Positions 7,904-17,391 of a DNA stretch of 64,000 nucleotides are shown here, piece by piece; within the stretch, counting starts at the first letter, position 1, and every line of letters starts with the position of its first letter. Position numbers and translations under genes: made by a program. Location: the NCBI RefSeq assembly GCF_000389635.1, contig NC_021182.1, positions 434,001-498,000 of the forward strand, given 5' to 3'. A model generated the notes under the pieces. The model was not told where the DNA came from and did not search any database. It saw nothing but the letters and a program-made list of their open reading frames with translations. Source of the stretch: Clostridium pasteurianum BC1. GTDB lineage: Bacteria; Bacillota; Clostridia; Clostridiales; Clostridiaceae.

Positions 7904-8049
7904 GTTTAGAAATTAGCAGATTATTTTACAGCAACAACAAATTTTCCATAATTTATTGAGAGTAATAGGGCAGTAAGATAATTTGAATAAGTTATCTGCA
8001 GTGGATAATAAAGGTTTAGTAATTATACTGTGTTGGAGGTAATGTAAAA

Positions 8050-9234
8050 ATGATATCTAAAGAAAGAGAAGCAGAAATAATAGAATTATGTCAGGATTTA
8101 CTTCGTATAAGAAGTTATTCAGGAGAAGAAAATGGTGTGGTGGAAAGAGCTAAAAAGGCCTTTGTAGACATGGGTTACGATGATTTTTTTGTAGATGATT
8201 ATGGAAATATAATAGGTCACATAAAAGGAAATAAAAGTGGAAGGAAAATATTGTTTGATGCACATATAGATACAGTAACAGTACCAGATGAAACAAAATG
8301 GACTCAGAATCCTTTTGGTGGAGACATAGTAGATAAAAGGATATACGGTAGAGGAGCTTCAGATATGAAGGGTGCTCTCTGCGCAATGATTTGTGCACTG
8401 TCATATTTTGCAAAGGATACAAATAAGGAGTTTGCAGGAGATATTTATGTATCAGGAGTTGTCCATGAAGAATGCTTTGAAGGGGTTGCGTCTAGAAAGA
8501 TAAGTAAAAAGGTTCAACCGGATTATGTAGTTATAGGTGAAGCCTCAAACTGCAATCTTAAAAGAGGACAGAGAGGAAGAGCGGAGATAGTGGTAGAAAC
8601 CTTCGGAAAACCAGCTCATTCCGCCAATCCGGAAAAGGGAATCAATGCGGTCTATGAAATGAATAAACTAATTGAAAAGATAAGACATATAAGCAGACAG
8701 CATGACGATTTTCTAGGAGACGGAATTTTAGAGCTCACAGATATTAAATCTTCACCTTATCCAGGAGCTTCTGTAGTACCGGATTACTGCAGGGTAACTT
8801 ATGATAGAAGACTTTTAGTTGGAGAAACTAAGGAAAGTGTGCTTAAACCTATACTGGATATAATAAGTGAAGCAGAAGACAAAGATTCAAGTTTTAAGGC
8901 AAAGGCAAGCTTTGCTGCTGGAACCGAAAAATGTTACACAGGAAATTTAATTGAAGGTGAAAGATTTTTCCCTGGTTGGGTACTTAATGAGCAGGATGAA
9001 TATGTACAAAAATCCTATAAAGGTCTAGTTGAAGCGGGATTAAATCCAGAAATTACTCATTATTCCTTCTGTACAAATGGAAGTCACTATGCCGGGGAAG
9101 CAGGTATAAAGACTATAGGTTTCGGACCTTCAAAGGAAAATTTAGCACATACTATAGATGAATATATTGAAATAGAGCAGCTGTTAAAAGCTGTGAAGGG
9201 ATATTATTTAATAGCTAAATCTAATCTTGTTTAA
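8050..9234 (+). CDS. ygeY: YgeY-family selenium metabolism-linked hydrolase (M20 family)
   Basis: 394-aa member of the M20 metallohydrolase family, matching YgeY, which is regularly found in selenium-linked purine utilisation loci. M20 enzymes cleave amide bonds with two zinc ions. The metal site motifs are visible: DAHIDTV (about residue 76), GRGASDMKGALCAM (about 102), HEECFEG, and the late THYSFCTNGSHYAG. GGAGG lies before the ATG. It sits between two amidohydrolases, in the same direction. A ureido- or peptide-like purine breakdown product is a plausible substrate, by association only. Confidence 0.9.
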   Translation: MISKEREAEIIELCQDLLRIRSYSGEENGVVERAKKAFVDMGYDDFFVDDYGNIIGHIKGNKSGRKILFDAHIDTVTVPDETKWTQNPFGGDIVDKRIYGRGASDMKGALCAMICALSYFAKDTNKEFAGDIYVSGVVHEECFEGVASRKISKKVQPDYVVIGEASNCNLKRGQRGRAEIVVETFGKPAHSANPEKGINAVYEMNKLIEKIRHISRQHDDFLGDGILELTDIKSSPYPGASVVPDYCRVTYDRRLLVGETKESVLKPILDIISEAEDKDSSFKAKASFAAGTEKCYTGNLIEGERFFPGWVLNEQDEYVQKSYKGLVEAGLNPEITHYSFCTNGSHYAGEAGIKTIGFGPSKENLAHTIDEYIEIEQLLKAVKGYYLIAKSNLV

Positions 9235-9290
9235 CTTTCATTGGGTAAGCATACATTATTTTTATTGATAATCTAAAAGGGTGTGGGGAT

Positions 9291-10679
9291 ATGAGTGTTT
9301 TAATAAAGAATGGAACTATAATAGCAGAAGATAAAGAGCTAATAGGTGATATCTATATAGAAAATAGCATAATAAGTGAAATAGGTGTGAATATAAATAA
9401 AACTGCAGATGAGATTATAGATGCCAGTGATAAATTTGTAGTTCCTGGAGGTATTGATGCCCATACACATCTGAATATTCACATGGGAGATATTGTGGCT
9501 AAAGATGATTTTTATACTGGAACTGAGGCAGCGGCTTGCGGCGGAACTACTTCTATTATAGATCATATGGGTTTTGGACCAAAAGGGTGTGATTTACATC
9601 ATCAGTTAAAGGTCTATCATGAATATGCACAGGGTAATTCAGTTATAGATTATAGTTTTCATGGAGTTATTCAGCATGTAAATGAAAATATACTAGAAGA
9701 AATGGAGGACATGGTAGCAAAAGAAGGCATATCCAGCTTTAAAATATATTTAACCTATGATAACAAAGTAAATGATGAAGAGGCTCTTAAGGTATTGATT
9801 AGGTTAAAGGAACTAGGGGCTATTACCACAGTACATTGTGAAAATGATGGAGTTATAAATTATTTTAGAAAATTATTCATCAAAGAAGGAAAAATAGCAC
9901 CTATATACCATGCCTTAAGTAGACCTGAAGAGAGTGAAGCAGAGGCTGTAAATAGGATGATCAGTCTAGCATCCGTTGCTGGAAATGCACCACTATACAT
10001 TGTACATGTATCCTGCGAAAAGAGTATGGAACATATAATAAAGGCTCAGCAGGAAGGTAAAAATGTAATAGCAGAAACTTGTCCTCAATATTTATTTCTA
10101 GATCAAGATAAATATAGAGAGAAGGATATGCAAGGCTTAAAGTATATAATGAGTCCACCTCTAAGGGAAAAAGAAAATCAGAATTTACTTTGGAATGATA
10201 TATCAAATAATAATATACAGGTTGTTGCAACAGATCATTGTCCTTTTGATTTTAAAGGTGATAAACAAAGGGGAAAAGATGATTTTACAAAATGTCCTAA
10301 TGGAGCACCAGGTATAGAAACCAGAATTCCACTTTTATTTTCAGAAGGAGTTATGAAGGGAAAAATTGATATAAGAACTTTTGTTGATATGGTGAGTACT
10401 AATCCAGCAAAGATATTTGGATTATACCCTAAAAAGGGAGTTATAAATGTGGGAGCAGATGCAGATATTGTAATCATCGATAAAAATAGAGAAGTTACAT
10501 TATCAAAGGCAATGCTTCATGAAAATGTTGATTATACACCCTACGAAGGTATGAAGCTAAAAGGATATCCTGTTTTAACCATGGTGAGAGGAACGGTTAT
10601 TGCAAGAGATAATGTGTTCACAGGAGAAAAGGGTTATGGAGAATTTCTGAGCAGGGGTAAGGCATCTAAAAATAAATGA
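9291..10679 (+). CDS. hyuA: Dihydropyrimidinase/hydantoinase-family cyclic amidohydrolase
   Basis: 462-aa cyclic amidohydrolase of the dihydropyrimidinase (D-hydantoinase, HyuA) family, which opens cyclic diamide rings with two metal ions. Motifs present: HTHLNIH (DAHTHLNIHMGD, residues about 57-68), the carboxylated metal-bridging lysine in SSFKIYLTY (about 150), VHCEN, VHVSC, and ATDHCPF with the catalytic Asp (about 315). The length fits the family. GGTGTGGGGAT precedes the ATG, and the gene follows ygeY by 56 bases. In this locus it would open the imidazolone or dihydropyrimidine ring of a reduced purine. Allantoinase is the nearest alternative. Confidence 0.9.
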   Translation: MSVLIKNGTIIAEDKELIGDIYIENSIISEIGVNINKTADEIIDASDKFVVPGGIDAHTHLNIHMGDIVAKDDFYTGTEAAACGGTTSIIDHMGFGPKGCDLHHQLKVYHEYAQGNSVIDYSFHGVIQHVNENILEEMEDMVAKEGISSFKIYLTYDNKVNDEEALKVLIRLKELGAITTVHCENDGVINYFRKLFIKEGKIAPIYHALSRPEESEAEAVNRMISLASVAGNAPLYIVHVSCEKSMEHIIKAQQEGKNVIAETCPQYLFLDQDKYREKDMQGLKYIMSPPLREKENQNLLWNDISNNNIQVVATDHCPFDFKGDKQRGKDDFTKCPNGAPGIETRIPLLFSEGVMKGKIDIRTFVDMVSTNPAKIFGLYPKKGVINVGADADIVIIDKNREVTLSKAMLHENVDYTPYEGMKLKGYPVLTMVRGTVIARDNVFTGEKGYGEFLSRGKASKNK

Positions 10680-10834
10680 TAAGTCAAAGCTGCAACGAAT
10701 ATATAGTAATTATAATAGTTTATTTCTCCATATTCAGTCTATGGATATACATGGAATTTTGAGATTTAATTTGAGTATTAGAATATATGATGAACGATAG
10801 AATTTGATATCCTCAGAAAGGATGAAACATTAAT

Positions 10835-12172
10835 ATGCTTATAAAAAATGGAACAATTGTTACTTTTGATGAGAAAAATACAGTTATAGAAAATGGTGCT
10901 GTTTACATAGAAGATAATATTATCAGGGAGGTGGGAAAATTCTCTGAGTTAGAGAAAAAATATAAAACAGAGAAAGTATTAGATGCCAAGGGGAAAATAG
11001 TGATGCCTGGGCTTATATGTTCCCACTATCATGCATACAGTGCCTTTGCCAGAGGTATGATTCTAGATGGAGATCCGGCTTCAAACTTTATAGAAGTTTT
11101 AAGAAGAGTTTGGTGGAGACTGGACAAAAAACTTACCTTGGAAGATGTATATTACAGCGGCTTAGTTTCTGCTATAGAAGCAGTAAAAAGTGGTACTACT
11201 ACTTTAATAGATCATCATGCCAGCCCCTATGCTTGCACAGGCAGTCTTGAAGAACTTAGCAAGGCTTTTTCAAAGGTGGGAGTTAGAGGAAATTACTGCT
11301 ATGAAGTGTCTGAGAGAGATGGTATGGATATAGCAAGAGAAGGACTTCTAGAAAATTATAATTTTATAAAGAAGTGTAATAATAACAGAGATGATTTAAT
11401 AACAGCTTCCTTTGGGCTCCACGCTTCCTTTACAGTATCAGATGAAACTCTAAAAGAGGCAGTGGTTATGAGAGATGAACTTGGCTGCGGGTTCCATGTT
11501 CATGTATCTGAAGGAAATATGGATGAAGAACTTAGTCTGTATAACTACGGAAAGAGTGTAGTAAAAAGACTAAGGGATATGAAGGTTCTAGGAGAGAAGA
11601 CCATAGCTGTACATGGTGTAAACATAGGGAAGGAAGATGTGGATATACTACGGAAAACAAATAGTATAGTAGTTCACAATCCAGAATCCAATATGAATAA
11701 CGCAGTTGGAATTCCTCCTATTTTAGATATGATGGATAAAGATGTGCTAGTAGGACTTGGTACAGACGGATTTACAGGAAATATGTTTAGAGAAATAGAT
11801 AATCTTTATGTGGTGCATAAGCTTGTAAATAAAGATCCAAGAATTATGAGTGTGCCGGAAACTATTAAAATTGCTTTCCAAAATAATAGTGAAATAGTTA
11901 AGAGATTATTTGGAAAACCTGCTGGAGTATTAAAAGAAGGAGCCTTTGCAGATTTAATAGTAGTGGATTATAATAGTCCAACTCCTTTAAATAGTTCAAA
12001 TGCAGGAGGCCATCTTATCTTTGGAATGAACAGTAATAATGTGCTCAGCACCATAATAAATGGAAAAGTAGTTATGAAGGATAGAAGACTTATAAATATA
12101 GATGAAGAAATGGTTATGAAGAAGTCCAGAGAAGTTTCTAAAGGATTGTGGGATAGGCTAAATAATAAATAG
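10835..12172 (+). CDS. ssnA: Putative aminohydrolase SsnA
   Basis: 445-aa amidohydrolase of the SsnA/chlorohydrolase group, related to guanine and adenosine deaminases. The N-terminal LIKNGTIVTFDEKN and the HYHAYSAFARG metal motif (about residue 64; the first position is SHYHA) are seen, with GLHASFTVSD, FHVHVSEG, AVHGVN and GLGTDGFTGN (metal Asp) further on. SsnA members are constant parts of purine utilisation clusters and are thought to remove an amino group or act on an imidazole ring. It is spaced 155 bases from hyuA, with no terminator seen between them. Confidence 0.9.
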   Translation: MLIKNGTIVTFDEKNTVIENGAVYIEDNIIREVGKFSELEKKYKTEKVLDAKGKIVMPGLICSHYHAYSAFARGMILDGDPASNFIEVLRRVWWRLDKKLTLEDVYYSGLVSAIEAVKSGTTTLIDHHASPYACTGSLEELSKAFSKVGVRGNYCYEVSERDGMDIAREGLLENYNFIKKCNNNRDDLITASFGLHASFTVSDETLKEAVVMRDELGCGFHVHVSEGNMDEELSLYNYGKSVVKRLRDMKVLGEKTIAVHGVNIGKEDVDILRKTNSIVVHNPESNMNNAVGIPPILDMMDKDVLVGLGTDGFTGNMFREIDNLYVVHKLVNKDPRIMSVPETIKIAFQNNSEIVKRLFGKPAGVLKEGAFADLIVVDYNSPTPLNSSNAGGHLIFGMNSNNVLSTIINGKVVMKDRRLINIDEEMVMKKSREVSKGLWDRLNNK

Positions 12173-12362
12173 TAGTAACTACAATATACTGATAGTCAGG
12201 AAATAATAATTTCTAATGGGTTAAATAACATATAGTAATTAGCTGGATCCATAGAGGGAAAATAATTTCTAGTAATAAAGAATATATAATTTAAAAATTT
12301 TGAAGAAGAAATGTATTTTTAAAAACATTAAATGAGATTTGTTAATAAGGAGGAAAACATAT

Positions 12363-13451
12363 ATGGCAGATTTAAAAGTAAAAATAGGTGGTATGGATTT
12401 TGAAAATCCTGTTATGGTTGCAGCAGGACCGCCTTCCAGGAATGCAGAAATGATTATAGATTGTGTAAAAAACGGAGCTGGCGGAGTAGTAAGTAAGACT
12501 ATATCCACAGAGGCTGCGCATATACCTAAGCCTTGCATGGCTGATTACAAGACAAGATTTTTAAATACGGAGCTTTGGTCTGAACTTAGTCCAGAACATT
12601 GGATTGAGAAGGAATATGAAAAGGCTAAAACATGTGGAGTACCTTTAATTGTAGGAATGGGATATACTCCAGAGCAAATAGAGAATCTAATCCCTAGAGT
12701 GGATAAATTTGCAGATGCCTATGAAATATCCAGTCACTATGTAGGGAGAGATATAACACCTGTATTAAATACTTTAAAAGCAGCAAAGGCTCATACTAAA
12801 AAGCCAGTATTCATGAAGGTAAGCCCCGGAATTGCGGATATGGGCGAATTTGGAAGAGCACTGGAGAATGCTGGTGCAGATGGATTAGTTGCTATAAACT
12901 CTGTTGGACCATGTTTTGCCATAGATATAGAAACAGGACTACCTAATATGGGAAGTGAAGCAGGCTACGGTTGGATGTCTGGAGCGGCTATAAAGCCAAT
13001 TGCACTGAGACATGTATATGAACTTTCCAAGGCAGTAAAAATTCCCGTGCTTGCAGTAGGTGGAATTACCAAGGGGGAAGATGTTATTGAAATGTTTATG
13101 GCTGGAGCAGCAGCAGTTCAGGTCTGTACTCAAGCTATAGTTGAAGGAAATAAGGCTTTTGGTAGAATAGTAAAGGAAACAAATAACTGGTTAGATAGCC
13201 ATGGTTATAAATCCTTAGATGATGTAAGAGGTATAACTATAGAGAAGCTGAAGGAAAGAAAGGCTCCACAATATGATACTGTTTATCCAGTAGTCACTGA
13301 AGATAATTGTATTGGCTGTGGAAAATGTAAAGAAAGCTGTGTATATCAGGCTATAACTGTGGATAATAAAAAGGCGGTTGTGGATAATTCTAGATGTTTT
13401 GGCTGTGGACTCTGCAGCACTCGTTGTCCAGTTGGGGCTATAAAACTTTAA
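12363..13451 (+). CDS. preA: PreA-like flavoprotein with ferredoxin domain
   Basis: About 362 residues from ATG 12363, chosen because GGAGG lies 9 bases before it. The first 300 residues are a dihydroorotate/dihydropyrimidine dehydrogenase-type FMN barrel (KIGGMDFENPVMVAAG start, PVFMKVSPG, VLAVGGITKGED, GAAAVQVCT). The C-terminus has two [4Fe-4S] motifs (CIGCGKCKESC and CFGCGLCSTRC). PreA normally pairs with PreT to reduce pyrimidines with NAD(P)H, but no PreT is nearby. The loop that carries the catalytic Cys in dihydropyrimidine dehydrogenases (NxSCPH) reads EISSHYVGRD here (residues 121-130), so the reaction is probably different. It may reduce a purine-derived ring before hydrolysis. Confidence 0.85.
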   Translation: MADLKVKIGGMDFENPVMVAAGPPSRNAEMIIDCVKNGAGGVVSKTISTEAAHIPKPCMADYKTRFLNTELWSELSPEHWIEKEYEKAKTCGVPLIVGMGYTPEQIENLIPRVDKFADAYEISSHYVGRDITPVLNTLKAAKAHTKKPVFMKVSPGIADMGEFGRALENAGADGLVAINSVGPCFAIDIETGLPNMGSEAGYGWMSGAAIKPIALRHVYELSKAVKIPVLAVGGITKGEDVIEMFMAGAAAVQVCTQAIVEGNKAFGRIVKETNNWLDSHGYKSLDDVRGITIEKLKERKAPQYDTVYPVVTEDNCIGCGKCKESCVYQAITVDNKKAVVDNSRCFGCGLCSTRCPVGAIKL

Positions 13452-13505
13452 AATATTATAAACAGCTTGGTTAAGAGTTATGGTTTTAGAAGGGGGGAAA
13501 ATTAT

Positions 13506-15644
13506 ATGTTTATTAAGGATATCAGTAAACCAGTAAAGAGAATAGATGTAGATGGGAAAATATGCGGTACTACAAAGTATCTAGCTGACATGGAGTTTAA
13601 AGATGCATTATATGCAAAGACATTGAGATCAGAAAAGGCAAGGGCTAAATTGCTCTCCATAGATTTACCTGAAATGCCAGAGGGATATTTTATTGTAGAT
13701 AAAGATGATATACCAGGGAGAAATAAGGTAAAAATGATTTTTTATGATCAGCCTTTTTTCGCTGAGGATACTGTAAATTATATAGGTGAACCAATCCTTC
13801 TTGTAGTAGGACCTGAAAAGGAGAAAATAGAGGAATTGACATCTAAAATAGAGGTAAATTACGAGGAACTTCCAGGAGTATTTACCATAGAAGATGCTGA
13901 AAAGTGTACAGAAACCATATATGGTAAGGATAATTGCTTTGCAGATTATAAATATGGTAAAGGTGACATTGAGAGTATTAAAGATAGAGCGGCTCATGTG
14001 TTTGAGAGAAATTACAAAACAGGATATCAGGAGCATGTATATCTTGAACCTCAAGGGATGGTAGGTTCCTATGAAGATGGGCGTGTAAAAATAGTGGGTT
14101 CTATGCAGTGCCCTTATTATATTAAGGATGCAGTAGTAGAAGCACTTGGAGCCGAATACGATAAGGTACAGATTGTTCAAAGTAATACTGGTGGTGGCTT
14201 TGGCGGTAAAGAAGAGTATCCTTCTATATTAGGAGGACAAGTGGCAGCAGCAGCTTTAAAGACAAAGAAAACTGTTAAACTTATATTTGATAGAGATGAG
14301 GACATACAATGCACTACTAAGAGACATCCTTCAGATATAACATTAAAAACTTATTTAGATAAAGATTATAAGATAATTTGCGTAGAGGCAGATGTAAAGT
14401 TGGATGCTGGTGCATATGCAGGAATATCAAATATAGTGTTGCAAAGAACAATCTTTGCAGTAATTGGAGCGTATAATGTAAAAAATGTAAAGGTTAGAGG
14501 AAGAGCTTTTGCTACTAATAATGTAGTAACAGGAGCTTATAGAGGCTTTGGGGGACCACAAGCCTTTTTAGCAGCAGAACTTAATATGGAATATATTGCT
14601 GAAAAGCTTAATATAGATGTTCTTAATTTTAAAAGAAAGAATCTACTTAAAAAAGGAGACTTTTCTTCCACTGGAGGAACCTTTAGAGAGGATATACTTC
14701 TTCCAGAGATCATTGATACTGTAGATAATATGTCTGATTATAGTAATAAACGTAAAGCATATAAGAATACTCTAAAAGGTATTGGAATGTCTGTATTTTT
14801 CCATGGTGGTGGTTTTACCGGTAATGGAGAAAGAGATATTATAAAGGCAAAGGTAAAACTAAAGAAATACGCTGACAACAAAGTTGAAATTTTTGTAGCA
14901 AATGTAGAAATGGGGCAAGGAGCTAGTACTACCCTTAAAAAGATTGCAGCTTATATCTTAGAAATTCCGTTTGAAGATATTCTATTTACCAATCCAGATA
15001 CAGATAGAGTACCTGATTCAGGACCTACAGTAGCATCCAGAACTACTATGATAGTTGGAAAGATTATAGAGAATGCTGCTAGTGATATGAAGGCAACCTG
15101 GAAGCAGGATGAGGAAATGGAAGTTATAAAGAGATATGAACATCCCGAAGGCTTCAAATGGGATGCAGAAAAGTTTGTTGGAGATGCTTATAATACTTAT
15201 TCCTGGGGAGCAAACGTAGTGGAAGTTGAAGTTAATCCAGTAACCTATGAAGTGGATGTAAAGGGTATTTGGACAGCATTTGATGTTGGAAAAGCTATAG
15301 ATGAGAGAATAGTAGAAGGACAAATAGAAGGTGGAGTATCTCAAGGTCTTGGCTATGCCAGTATGGAAGTAATGAAATCTAAGGAAGGCAGACTTATTCA
15401 AAGAACTAATACGGATTATATTGTTCCAACTGCCAAGGATTTTCCTAAAATACACAGTAAATTAATTAACTGTCCCTATGAAAATGGACCTTCTGGAGCT
15501 AAAAGTGTGGGGGAACTTACAACGATAGGATCAGGAGCGGCCTATGCCATTGCAGTACAGAATGCCATAGGGAAGCCGCTTAATGAAATACCTATAACTC
15601 CAGAATTGCTAATGGAGGTGATGGAAAATGGAAGTGAAAATTAA
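13506..15644 (+). CDS. xdhA: Xanthine dehydrogenase-type molybdenum-binding subunit
   Basis: About 712 residues from ATG 13506, preceded by AAGGGGGG. It is the molybdopterin-binding subunit of the xanthine oxidase family, which hydroxylates purines or related heterocycles. Seen: GGGFGGKEEYP (about residue 228), GAYRGFGGPQAF (about 348), EMGQGASTTLKK (about 468) and the C-terminal VGELTTIGSGA, which has the family's active-site Glu. Together with the next two genes it forms a three-subunit hydroxylase (Mo, 2Fe-2S, FAD). YqeB and MocA nearby point to a cytosine dinucleotide cofactor with labile selenium. The substrate could be xanthine, another purine, or nicotinate-like; context favours purines. 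Confidence 0.93.
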   Translation: MFIKDISKPVKRIDVDGKICGTTKYLADMEFKDALYAKTLRSEKARAKLLSIDLPEMPEGYFIVDKDDIPGRNKVKMIFYDQPFFAEDTVNYIGEPILLVVGPEKEKIEELTSKIEVNYEELPGVFTIEDAEKCTETIYGKDNCFADYKYGKGDIESIKDRAAHVFERNYKTGYQEHVYLEPQGMVGSYEDGRVKIVGSMQCPYYIKDAVVEALGAEYDKVQIVQSNTGGGFGGKEEYPSILGGQVAAAALKTKKTVKLIFDRDEDIQCTTKRHPSDITLKTYLDKDYKIICVEADVKLDAGAYAGISNIVLQRTIFAVIGAYNVKNVKVRGRAFATNNVVTGAYRGFGGPQAFLAAELNMEYIAEKLNIDVLNFKRKNLLKKGDFSSTGGTFREDILLPEIIDTVDNMSDYSNKRKAYKNTLKGIGMSVFFHGGGFTGNGERDIIKAKVKLKKYADNKVEIFVANVEMGQGASTTLKKIAAYILEIPFEDILFTNPDTDRVPDSGPTVASRTTMIVGKIIENAASDMKATWKQDEEMEVIKRYEHPEGFKWDAEKFVGDAYNTYSWGANVVEVEVNPVTYEVDVKGIWTAFDVGKAIDERIVEGQIEGGVSQGLGYASMEVMKSKEGRLIQRTNTDYIVPTAKDFPKIHSKLINCPYENGPSGAKSVGELTTIGSGAAYAIAVQNAIGKPLNEIPITPELLMEVMENGSEN

Positions 15645-16104
15645 TTTTAATCTGAATAATAAAGATATGAGTTTAAAAGTTAATCCCTTAAGAAGATTGC
15701 TGGATTTATTAAGAGAGGATTTAAAATTGACATCTCCTAAGGAAGGCTGTGGACAAGGCGAATGTGGAGCTTGCTCTGTTATAATAAATGGAAATTTAAT
15801 TAATTCCTGCTGTGTTCCCGTTGGAAATATAGAGGGAGCTAAGGTTATAACCATAGAAGGGCTTATGGGAACAAAGGAATTTGATATTCTTAAAGAATCC
15901 TTTGATGAAGCAGGAGCAGTGCAGTGTGGTTTCTGTACTCCTGGAATGATAATGGCATCTTATGCACTGCTTACTAAGAATAAAAATCCTAATGAAGATA
16001 AAATAAGAACAGGTATATCGGGTAACATATGTAGATGCACGGGGTATGATAAAATAATCGAGGCTGTGAAGATGGCAGCGAAAAAGGGTGAAGACATATG
16101 GTAG
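15628..16104 (+). CDS. xdhC: Xanthine dehydrogenase-type [2Fe-2S] subunit
   Basis: 158-aa electron-transfer subunit. It has two [2Fe-2S] sites: the plant-type ferredoxin motif GCGQGECGACSV...C (residues about 38-60) and the helical domain motif CGFCTPGM...CRCTGY (about 98-135). The length is standard for the small subunit. The start overlaps the end of xdhA by 17 bases, and GGAGGTGATGG just upstream is the binding site, so translation is likely coupled. Confidence 0.95.
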   Translation: MEVKINFNLNNKDMSLKVNPLRRLLDLLREDLKLTSPKEGCGQGECGACSVIINGNLINSCCVPVGNIEGAKVITIEGLMGTKEFDILKESFDEAGAVQCGFCTPGMIMASYALLTKNKNPNEDKIRTGISGNICRCTGYDKIIEAVKMAAKKGEDIW

Positions 16105-16967
16105 ATAATGAAAATAAAAAAGAAATAATAACTTATATGCCTGAAGATCTGCAAGAAGCCCTGGAAATACTAGATAAAGATGAAGTTATAATTCTTGCTG
16201 GTGGCACTGATCTTATGGTAAGAAGAAAAAACTCATCAGGTCTTATACCAAGATTTGATAAAGATACTTTGTTTGTAAATAATTTAAAAGAACTAAAAAA
16301 TATTTATAAAGATGACAGTTATATAAATATAGGTGCAGGTTGTACACTCTCTCAGATAAGTGATAACAGCATAATACCTGACTATATAAAGATAGTAATA
16401 TCAGATTTTGCATCTCTTGGAATAAGGAATGCAGCAACTATGGTAGGAAATGTATGCAATGCGTCTCCTGCGGGAGATACTTTGCCTCTATTATATGCAC
16501 TTAATGCAAAGATGCTTATCAAAAGTATAAAAAAAGAAAAACTAGTAGATATAAAAGACTTTATCACGGGCCCGGGGAGGCACATATTAAATAAAAATGA
16601 AATGGTAACAGAAATAAAATTACCACTGGAGATTTTTAATAAGTTCTATTATAAGAAAGTTGGAACAAGAAAGGCAACAGCTATATCAAAGCTTTCCTTT
16701 ATGGGCCTTGCAAGGATTAATGGGGATGTAATTGAGGATATAAGAATAGCTTTTGGAGCGGTGGCTGCTGCTGCTGTTAAATCAGATGTTATAGAAAAGA
16801 GCATTGCCGGAAAAACTTTTAAGGAAATAGCTTTAAATAAAGATAATATTGCGGCGGAGTATTCTAATTTCATAACACCTATTGACGATCAGAGATCTAA
16901 TAAAGAGTATAGAAAGAAAGTATCGATAAATTTATTGGTGGATTTTTTAGAACATTTGAATATATAG
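16098..16967 (+). CDS. xdhB: Xanthine dehydrogenase-type FAD-binding subunit
   Basis: 289-aa FAD-binding subunit that passes electrons from the iron-sulfur subunit to NAD+ or another acceptor. The FAD motif ILAGGTDLMV is at about residue 33; GAGCTLSQI, ASLGIRNAATMVGN and SPAGDTLPLL are typical of the family. The C-terminal CO-dehydrogenase flavoprotein domain follows. It overlaps xdhC by 7 bases. It is the last gene of the locus, and a terminator follows at 17036. Confidence 0.95.
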   Translation: MVDNENKKEIITYMPEDLQEALEILDKDEVIILAGGTDLMVRRKNSSGLIPRFDKDTLFVNNLKELKNIYKDDSYINIGAGCTLSQISDNSIIPDYIKIVISDFASLGIRNAATMVGNVCNASPAGDTLPLLYALNAKMLIKSIKKEKLVDIKDFITGPGRHILNKNEMVTEIKLPLEIFNKFYYKKVGTRKATAISKLSFMGLARINGDVIEDIRIAFGAVAAAAVKSDVIEKSIAGKTFKEIALNKDNIAAEYSNFITPIDDQRSNKEYRKKVSINLLVDFLEHLNI

Positions 16968-17035
16968 AAATATAAAAATCAGGCTCGGCGATGAGCATAA
17001 ATGTAGGTACAAGTTAATTTAGTAAATGAAATAAT

Positions 17036-17082
17036 AAAAACACTATGAAAATCAAATGGATTTCATAGTGTTTTTATTTATA
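17036..17082 (+). terminator. Terminator after the xdh operon
   Basis: Stem AACACTATGAAA/TTTCATAGTGTT with a short loop and then a T-run. It closes the purine operon; its symmetry would allow function in both directions. Confidence 0.85.
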
Positions 17083-17332
17083 CTAAGGTTTAGTATAAAT
17101 AATATGTATAAAACATATTATTATAATGAATTCTTTAATATTTTGTTTATTATATTGAAACTAAACTGTCACAAATTAATGTTAATCTATAAATGAAATA
17201 AGTTTTAAATATCTTTTTTATTTAATTTTTGCAACAATTTTTAAATGAAGTTAGAACTCTAGTCATTTTTACTGCGTGTTGGAAGTTTATTAAGGTGAAA
17301 ATGATTTCTTAAATAAGCTTGATAATTGTTAC

Positions 17333-17360
17333 TAATCATTGTACTTAAGCACAATGATTA
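17333..17360 (+). promoter_or_regulatory. Perfect inverted repeat before the glycan genes
   Basis: TAATCATTGT and ACAATGATTA are perfect 10-base arms separated by 8 bases, ending about 30 bases before the GTG at 17392. It could be an operator or a leader hairpin. The rest of 17083-17332 is AT-rich, with nothing I can name. Confidence 0.4.
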
Positions 17361-17391
17361 ATAATATTTTATTCTAGAAGGAGCATGTTTT

